Made by a program: the position numbers and the translations under genes. Source: Pseudomonas nitroreducens NBRC 12694 (lineage in GTDB: Bacteria > Pseudomonadota > Gammaproteobacteria > Pseudomonadales > Pseudomonadaceae). Taken from it: 64,000 nucleotides of DNA. How positions within the stretch are numbered: position 1 is the first letter of the stretch; the number at the start of each line of letters is the position of its first letter. The notes beneath the pieces were generated by a model. The model was given only the letters and a program-made list of their open reading frames with translations, was not told where the DNA came from and did no database searches. The stretch covers positions 1 to 64,000 of the forward strand of contig NZ_BDAI01000003.1 in the NCBI RefSeq assembly GCF_002091755.1, read 5' to 3'. Shown here piece by piece: positions 59,387 through 64,000 of this stretch.

Positions 59387-60094
59387 TCAGATTCCCGGGG
59401 CGCGGGCGGCGCGGTTGAGGTCGGCGAGCGAGACGCTGCGGTCGAACAGCGGCGCCAGGCTCTGGTCATGGCTGACGAACAGCAGGCTGGCTCCGGCCTC
59501 GCGGCATTCGGCGAACAGCAACTGGAGGAAGGCTTCGCGGGCGTCGGCGTCCAGTGCCGAGGTGGGCTCGTCGGCGATCACCAGTTCCGGCTGGCCGATC
59601 AGCGCTCGGGCAGCGGCGACGCGCTGCTGCTGGCCGATGGACAGGCTGTCGGCGCGGCGCTCGATCAGCGTCGCCTCGCCCAGCCCCAGGTGCTTGAGCA
59701 GTGCCTCGGCAGCCTTGGTCACGCTACCATGGCGCAAGGTGGCCCGTTCGGCGCGGCTGTGGGAGAAATGACAGGGCAGTTCGACGTTCTCGCGGACCGA
59801 GAGAAATGGCAGCAGGTTGAACTGCTGGAAGATGTAGCCGGTGTGGTCGACGCGGAAATGATCGCGGCGCGCCGACTTCATCTGCGCGATGTCCTCGCCC
59901 AGCAGCTTCACGCTGCCGCGCTGCGGGCGCTGCACACCGCCGAGCAGGCCGAGCAGGGTGGTCTTGCCGCTGCCGGAGGGCCCCTTGAGGAACAGGGTTT
60001 CGCCGCGGGCCAGGGTGAAGGCGGGAATGTCCAGCAGCTCCGCCTGGCCGGGCCAGGCGAAGCCGAGGTTGTCGAGTGCGAGCAATGCGGTCAT
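59387..60094 (-). CDS. ABC transporter ATP-binding protein, MacB/LolD type
   Basis: A 235-residue ATPase with Walker A GPSGSGKTT, Q loop YIFQQFNLLPFLSV, signature LSIGQQQRVAAARAL (Ile in place of the usual Gly), Walker B LVIADEPTSALD and H loop FVSHD. It pairs with the permease directly downstream and follows the His-rich periplasmic protein by 15 bases. The family powers FtsX-type permeases. Confidence 0.92.
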   Translation of the reverse strand: MTALLALDNLGFAWPGQAELLDIPAFTLARGETLFLKGPSGSGKTTLLGLLGGVQRPQRGSVKLLGEDIAQMKSARRDHFRVDHTGYIFQQFNLLPFLSVRENVELPCHFSHSRAERATLRHGSVTKAAEALLKHLGLGEATLIERRADSLSIGQQQRVAAARALIGQPELVIADEPTSALDADAREAFLQLLFAECREAGASLLFVSHDQSLAPLFDRSVSLADLNRAARAPGI

Positions 60095-60109
60095 CTCAGC
60101 GCGTCGTGA

Positions 60110-60679
60110 TCAGAAGTTCAGGGTCGGGTTGGCGGCGGTCAATTCTGCACCTTGCTGGCCGCTCGGGCCGATCAGTTGTACCTGAATCTTCTGGGTCGCC
60201 GGGAAGCGCTTGAACAGCGGCGCGAAGTCGAGAGTGGCCAGGTCCTGCGGTTGGGCGCAGGTCAGCTGGTAGTGGGCGTCGATATCGGCGTGGTGGTGGC
60301 CTTCGTGTTCGTCATGGTCGCCGTCGTCATGGTCATGCTCTTCTGCCTTGGGCGCATCGCCGAACAGCGGGCTGGAAAGCTCCACCGACTGCACGCTGCA
60401 CTTGGCCGAGGCGGGCAGGGCAAGCAGTTGCAGCGGTTGCTTGAGCTGGGCCTGCACGGTGGCGACCGTGGCCTTGTCGGCGTCGCTGGTGGCGGCATGC
60501 TCGAAGCCGACGAAGTTCATCGCCGGGCTGTCCACCTGCAGTTCCAGGGTCTTGCCGTCGAGGGCAACGTTGAGCTGGGCGACGCCATGCTCGTGCTTGC
60601 CGAGGCTGCCGTGTTCATGTTCGTCGTGGGCTTGGGCCGCGAGGGGCAGCAGGGCGACAGCGAGGAGCAGGGGGCGCAT
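60110..60679 (-). CDS. His-rich periplasmic zinc-binding protein (ZrgA/DUF2796 type)
   Basis: A 189-residue protein with a signal peptide (MRPLLLAVALLPLAAQAHD). It has two metal-rich stretches: HDEHEHGSLGKHEHG at the mature N-terminus and EEHDHDDGDHDEHEGHHHADIDAH in the middle. It also has Cys95-type and Cys143-type residues (AKCSVQSV, QLTCAQP). ZrgA-like proteins bind zinc for uptake. As the first gene behind a Zur-like box, it fits the P. aeruginosa PA4063-PA4066 zinc-responsive operon, as I recall. Confidence 0.88.
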   Translation of the reverse strand: MRPLLLAVALLPLAAQAHDEHEHGSLGKHEHGVAQLNVALDGKTLELQVDSPAMNFVGFEHAATSDADKATVATVQAQLKQPLQLLALPASAKCSVQSVELSSPLFGDAPKAEEHDHDDGDHDEHEGHHHADIDAHYQLTCAQPQDLATLDFAPLFKRFPATQKIQVQLIGPSGQQGAELTAANPTLNF

Positions 60680-60707
60680 GGGAGACTCCGGTCTGATGAA
60701 TGATTTT

Positions 60708-60720
60708 GTTACGTTATAAC
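60708..60720 (-). promoter_or_regulatory. Putative Zur box of the zinc operon
   Basis: GTTACGTTATAAC matches the Zur core GTTATANTATAAC at ten of twelve fixed positions and is nearly symmetric. It lies about 30 bases before the start of the His-rich protein gene, so zinc-bound Zur would block transcription. Confidence 0.68.
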
Positions 60721-60808
60721 AGATGAAAAATTAAGGCCAGCTTAGCGTGCGTTTGGCGTGGCGCCGATGCCGTGGGAGCATGCGCGAAACCGCGTGAGGA
60801 GAAGGGCG

Positions 60809-61162
60809 ATGCTGAGAATCAAGGGCACCATCGGCGACTGGCCGGTGGACCTGACTGTGGAGATGGATGACGCCGACTGGGCCCGGCTGGCGCAGAGCCT
60901 GCCGGTGGCGGCCGTTGTGCCGTCCGCGCCGGTTACCGCTCAGCCAGCGGCTGCTGGCCCGGCGGACAAGCTATGGCTGGCCGCGCAGGACCTGTTGCGC
61001 CGCAGCGGCAGCACGGAAGGGCCGGAGTTGATGGATGAGCTGGAAGCGCTGGCGGGCAGCACGGGAGCGGCGAAGGGATTGCTAGTGCGCCTGCGGCACA
61101 GCCCGCAGGTGAAGATCGAGGTGCGCGATGGCGTGCAGGTCTTCACCTGGGCAGATGAGTAG
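60809..61162 (+). CDS. Conserved hypothetical protein, 117 residues
   Basis: A soluble protein, MLRIKGTIGDWPVDLTVEMD onward. An Ala/Pro-rich linker follows (about 40-65), then a helical C-terminal part (LWLAAQDLLRRSGSTEGPELMDELEALAG) and a short beta end (VKIEVRDGVQVFTWADE). It has no catalytic motif. GAGGAGAAGGG precedes the ATG at 60809. It resembles a P. aeruginosa hypothetical at the same place (PA4062), as I recall. It diverges from the zinc operon. Confidence 0.75.
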   Translation: MLRIKGTIGDWPVDLTVEMDDADWARLAQSLPVAAVVPSAPVTAQPAAAGPADKLWLAAQDLLRRSGSTEGPELMDELEALAGSTGAAKGLLVRLRHSPQVKIEVRDGVQVFTWADE

Positions 61163-61180
61163 CCGGGAGACTACAGAAAG

Positions 61181-61205
61181 AAAAGGCGCCTCGCGGCGCC
61201 CTTTT
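61181..61205. terminator. Bidirectional terminator between converging genes
   Basis: AAAAGGCGCC and GGCGCC(C)TTTT pair around a TCGC loop, with A and T tracts on both sides. It serves the hypothetical gene (plus) and the thioredoxin-TPR gene (minus). Confidence 0.85.
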
Positions 61206-61207
61206 CA

Positions 61208-62077
61208 TCAATACAGCAGATTCGCCAGCTTGCGGCGGTAGGCGATCACCAGCGGGTGATCGTTGCCCAGCAGGTCGAACACCTGGACCAGCGTCTTGCG
61301 CGGCAGGTCCTCGCCGTAGCCGCGGTTGCGCGCGAAGAGCTTGAGCAGGGCATCCAGTGCCGCCTCGTACTGCTGGCGCGCCAGTTGCTGCACGGCCAGC
61401 TGGTAGGTGGCTTCGTCGTCGTTGGCGTCAGCGGCCAGGCGGGTCTTCAGGGTAGCGGCGTCGGGCAGGTCGGCAGCCTGGCGCAAAAAGGTCAGCTGGG
61501 CCTTGGCGGCGGCCAGCGCCTGCTTGTGGTCGTCGCTCTTCACCGCGTCGAGCACGGTTTCGGCTTCACCCAACTCACCGCGCTCGGCGAGGCAGCGGGC
61601 GTAGAGGATCAGCGCCGCAGCGTTGCTGTTGTCTTCGCCCAACAGGACTTTGAGCTGCGCTTCGGCCTCGGCGAAACGGCCTTCGTTGAAGGCTGCCTGC
61701 GCCAGCTCCAGCGGGTTGCCGGCGGCCGGGGCGGGCGGCTGGACGTGCTGCTCCAGCATCTGGCGGATCGCCGATTCCGGCTGCGCACCGGCGAAGCCGT
61801 CCACCGGCTGGCCGTCCTTGAACAGCACCACGGTGGGCAGGCTGCGGATGCCGAAGCGCATCACGATGTCCTGCTCGACGTCGCAGTTGACCTTGGCCAG
61901 CAGCAGCTCGCCCTGGTACGACTCGGTGATCTGCGCCAGCAGCGGCATCAGCGCCTTGCACGGGGCGCACCAGTCGGCCCAGAAGTCGACCAGCACCGGC
62001 TTGTGGAAGGAGTTCTCGATGACGACCTGATCGAAGTTAGCGATGCTGGCGTCGAAGATGTAGGGCGTATCGCTCAT
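61208..62077 (-). CDS. cnoX: Thioredoxin-like chaperedoxin CnoX (thioredoxin plus TPR)
   Basis: A 289-residue protein. The thioredoxin domain (1-110) has the active site Cys37-Ala-Pro-Cys40, followed by tetratricopeptide-like helices (EAAFNEGRFAEAEAQLKVLL onward). E. coli CnoX lacks one of the two active-site Cys, so this version may keep real oxidoreductase activity. It protects proteins from bleach-type stress and hands them to GroEL or DnaK. The ATG at 62077 fits the family start; a frame up to 62188 is discarded. Confidence 0.9.
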   Translation of the reverse strand: MSDTPYIFDASIANFDQVVIENSFHKPVLVDFWADWCAPCKALMPLLAQITESYQGELLLAKVNCDVEQDIVMRFGIRSLPTVVLFKDGQPVDGFAGAQPESAIRQMLEQHVQPPAPAAGNPLELAQAAFNEGRFAEAEAQLKVLLGEDNSNAAALILYARCLAERGELGEAETVLDAVKSDDHKQALAAAKAQLTFLRQAADLPDAATLKTRLAADANDDEATYQLAVQQLARQQYEAALDALLKLFARNRGYGEDLPRKTLVQVFDLLGNDHPLVIAYRRKLANLLY

Positions 62078-62231
62078 GGGAAATCTCGAATCGAGTGGGG
62101 CGATGAAGGTGGTTGCCACTATAAGTGGGGGCGCTGCCTGACGGAAACAACCCGCCCGGTCGGGCAGCGTAATTCCCTTCAGGAGCAATATGGGACGGTG
62201 ATACGGCCGGGAAGGCCCCAGCGTGCCGATG

Positions 62232-62888
62232 TCACCCGCGGCGTGCGTGATACAGGCTTACATGGCGGAATTCGGCCGGCTCGGCCAGGTCCGGCCAGGT
62301 GCAACCGTCGAGTATGCCCAGGCGCTGGTACAGCGGATGGCTGAAGTCGCGGACCCGCGAATCCGCCACCAGGGCTTCGCGGCCGCGGCTGAGGAACTCG
62401 TCCAGCAGCGGCAGGTTGGCGCGGTCGTAGAGCACGTCGGCGACGATGATCAGATCAAAGCGGTCCTCTTCCTGGAAGAAATCCGCCGAGTAGGTCAGCT
62501 CCACGCCATTGAGCTCGGCGTTGGCGCGGCAGGCGTCCAGCGCCAGCGGGTCGAGGTCGCAGGCCACTACCTCGGCGGCACCGGCCTTGGCGGCGGCGAT
62601 GGCGGCGATGCCCGAGCCCGCGCCGAAGTCCAGCACGCGCTTGCCCCGCACCCATTCGGGTTTCTCGGCCAACCAGTGCGCCAGCACCAGGCCGCTGGCC
62701 CAGCAGAAGCACCAGTAGGGCGGCTCTTCGAGGATGCGCCGGGTCTCGTCGGGGCTGAACTCGCGGTCCATGTTGTTCGCATCGATCAGCCACAGGTCGA
62801 TGTCGGTACCCGGCAGGCGTTCTGCGCACAGGCGTGCGTCGCCGAGCAGTTCGCCCAGGGCCTGTTGCAGGGAAAACGGTGGCGTCAC
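62232..62888 (-). CDS. Class I SAM-dependent methyltransferase (ETFB-lysine MT / PrmA-like)
   Basis: A 218-residue methyltransferase with motif I VLDFGAGSGIAAIAAAKAGA and motif II VVACDLDPLALDACRANAELNG. DLIIVADVLYDRANLPLL follows, typical of the METTL20/ETF-beta lysine methyltransferase group. The target protein is not known here. The start is a GTG at 62888, overlapping the stop of the lipoprotein gene upstream by four bases, so the two are coupled. Confidence 0.85.
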   Translation of the reverse strand: MTPPFSLQQALGELLGDARLCAERLPGTDIDLWLIDANNMDREFSPDETRRILEEPPYWCFCWASGLVLAHWLAEKPEWVRGKRVLDFGAGSGIAAIAAAKAGAAEVVACDLDPLALDACRANAELNGVELTYSADFFQEEDRFDLIIVADVLYDRANLPLLDEFLSRGREALVADSRVRDFSHPLYQRLGILDGCTWPDLAEPAEFRHVSLYHARRG

Positions 62889-63340
62889 GGTGCGCGCTCC
62901 AGCCGCAGTTCGCCCAGAGCGCGGGTTTCCGGTTGGGTGATGCGCACCGGCGGCAGGCGCCAGGCCAGTTGGCCGGACTGCGAGACGCGGCCATGCAGTT
63001 CCACGCGGGCATTGGCCGGGAAGGACTGCGGATTGAAGATCAGCCGGAAGGGCAGCGCCTGGCCGTTGGCGATGAGCTTCTCGCTGGAAAGCAGTTGTTG
63101 CGGACGGTCGCGCTCGTCGATCACCAGCAGCGCGACTTCCACTTCACTACCCGCCGGCAGGTAGCCCTGGGAGCTGCTGAGCTGGCCGGAGAGGGCACGC
63201 ATGTGCGCCGGCACCGGTTCCAGTGCGGCAGGCGCCGAGTTCTTCGGTGCGGGCGCCGGCGCAGCGGCGGGCACGGGTTTTTCGCTGGCGCAGGCGGCCA
63301 GCAGGGCGGTGAGGGACAAGCAGAGCAGGCGGGTGTACAT
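62885..63340 (-). CDS. YbaY-family lipoprotein
   Basis: A 151-residue lipoprotein. The signal ends with the lipobox LLAAC at Cys17. An Ala/Pro-rich linker (PVPAAAPAPAPKNSAP) is followed by a YbaY-like beta domain (GYLPAGSEVEVALLVIDERDRP, PFRLIFNPQSFPANARVELHGRV). It is probably anchored in the outer membrane facing the periplasm. The start at 63340 gives a standard signal; 63352 is an alternative. It overlaps the methyltransferase gene. Confidence 0.85.
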   Translation of the reverse strand: MYTRLLCLSLTALLAACASEKPVPAAAPAPAPKNSAPAALEPVPAHMRALSGQLSSSQGYLPAGSEVEVALLVIDERDRPQQLLSSEKLIANGQALPFRLIFNPQSFPANARVELHGRVSQSGQLAWRLPPVRITQPETRALGELRLERAP

Positions 63341-63488
63341 GGCGGGCTCCATCGCGGCAGATTCCAGGCGGGCGCTTATATAGCGTAATGCCTGCGGCTT
63401 GTCTGCGGGGAGCAGGGTTTCTTCGGCCAGGCGATGCGCTACCATGGCCCCTTACCTCTTCCTCCGACAAGACTGCCCAAGACTCGCC

Positions 63489-63953
63489 ATGCATTGTCCT
63501 TTCTGCGGCGCCCACGACACCAAAGTCATCGATTCGCGCCTGGTCGCCGAGGGCGACCAGGTCCGCCGGCGCCGCGAGTGCCTGGCCTGCGGCGAGCGTT
63601 TCACCACCTTCGAGACCGCCGAGCTGGTCATGCCGCGCCTGATCAAACAGGACGGCAGCCGCCAACCTTTCGACGAGGACAAGCTGCGCGCCGGCATGCA
63701 GCGCGCGCTGGAGAAGCGCCCGGTGAGCATCGAGCGGCTGGAAGAGGCGCTGGCGCACATCAAGCACAAGCTGCGCGCCACCGGCGAGCGCGAGATCAAG
63801 TCGCGGGTGCTGGGCGAGCTGGTGATGGCCGAGCTGCAGAAGCTCGATGAAGTCGCCTACATCCGCTTCGCCTCGGTCTACCGCCGCTTCCAGGACCTCA
63901 ACGAGTTCCGCGAGGAAATCGAGCGCCTGGCCCGGGAGCCGGCGAAAGAATGA
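63489..63953 (+). CDS. nrdR: Transcriptional repressor NrdR
   Basis: A 154-residue NrdR. The zinc ribbon has Cys3, Cys6, Cys31 and Cys34 (MHCPFCGAHD... CLACGERF), and an ATP-cone domain covers about residues 48-138 (MPRLIKQDGSRQPFDEDKL). It represses ribonucleotide reductase genes in response to dATP/ATP. The ATG at 63489 is fixed by the zinc ribbon; the longer frame to 63399 is ignored. It is coupled to ribD by ATGA, the standard nrdR-ribD arrangement. Confidence 0.96.
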   Translation: MHCPFCGAHDTKVIDSRLVAEGDQVRRRRECLACGERFTTFETAELVMPRLIKQDGSRQPFDEDKLRAGMQRALEKRPVSIERLEEALAHIKHKLRATGEREIKSRVLGELVMAELQKLDEVAYIRFASVYRRFQDLNEFREEIERLAREPAKE

Positions 63954-64000
63954 GCGGCGTCGATTCCGTGAACTGCCCGGATGAAGCCTGGATGGCCCGC
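63950..64000 (+). CDS. ribD: Riboflavin biosynthesis protein RibD, N-terminal start (partial)
   Basis: Seventeen codons are present (MSGVDSVNCPDEAWMAR) before the window ends. They overlap the nrdR stop by ATGA. RibD is the deaminase-reductase of riboflavin synthesis and usually follows nrdR. The AWMAR end fits the start of the deaminase domain helix. The call rests mostly on position. Confidence 0.75.
   Translation, partial: MSGVDSVNCPDEAWMAR

Overview
The window is a piece of a GC-rich Pseudomonas chromosome. The ribosomal block, the katA-ftnA-uvrA-MFS-ssb run, the cob genes, the ccoG/mpaR-like/nirA-like neighbourhood and the oprG-to-nrdR block all resemble P. aeruginosa-group gene orders as I remember them. 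The combination suggests a P. aeruginosa relative (for example the P. citronellolis/nitroreducens/knackmussii group) rather than P. aeruginosa itself. I could not run any database search.

Layout. (1) 1-13900: end of tuf, then the S10, spc and alpha ribosomal operons (rpsJ to rplQ, with secY and rpoA), all on the plus strand. Promoters are readable at 107-135, 6850-6878 and 10912-10940. (2) 14129-21187: catalase katA, ferritin ftnA, excinuclease uvrA (minus), an MFS transporter and ssb. (3) 21364-25930: a small unknown gene and an iron cell-surface signalling system (ECF sigma, FecR-type anti-sigma, FhuA/FiuA-like TonB receptor) with a Fur-box-like site. (4) 26082-46782: a near-complete aerobic cobalamin region. 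It holds cobG-H-I-J (minus), cobL-cbiD-cobK (plus), a chlI/chlD chelatase unit (minus), cobW and cobN (minus) and cbtB-cbtA-cobE-cobM (plus). Three cobalamin riboswitches control cobGHIJ, cobW(-cobN) and cbtBA(-cobE-cobM). A DAHP synthase with an attenuator-type leader lies between the chelatase genes. (5) 46880-54375: hybrid histidine kinase, MocR-type regulator, CcoG-like ferredoxin, siroheme nitrite/sulfite reductase and a DUF934 partner. (6) 54515-57437: two SDR-like sugar/epimerase genes, a SirB-like membrane protein and OprG with an ANR-type promoter. (7) 57576-60720: a putative Zur-controlled zinc ABC operon. (8) 60809-64000: small hypothetical gene, CnoX-like thioredoxin/TPR protein, methyltransferase, YbaY-like lipoprotein, nrdR and the start of ribD.

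How genes work together. The chelatase genes look like a CobN plus ChlI/ChlD-type cobalt chelatase. The ChlD (VWA) part has no normal start codon. It sits in the -1 frame behind an A-AAA-AAG slippery site followed by a hairpin, so one gene probably makes both the ChlI subunit and a ChlI-ChlD protein by programmed frameshifting. The DAHP synthase is preceded by a 44-residue peptide whose end is packed with Tyr/Phe/Trp codons, then a strong terminator, then a second Tyr-rich 34-residue peptide. This is a candidate aromatic amino-acid attenuation system and, with the frameshift site, the most interesting content of the window.

No tRNA, rRNA, CRISPR array, insertion sequence or prophage was seen. 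Several REP/REPIN palindromes lie between genes.
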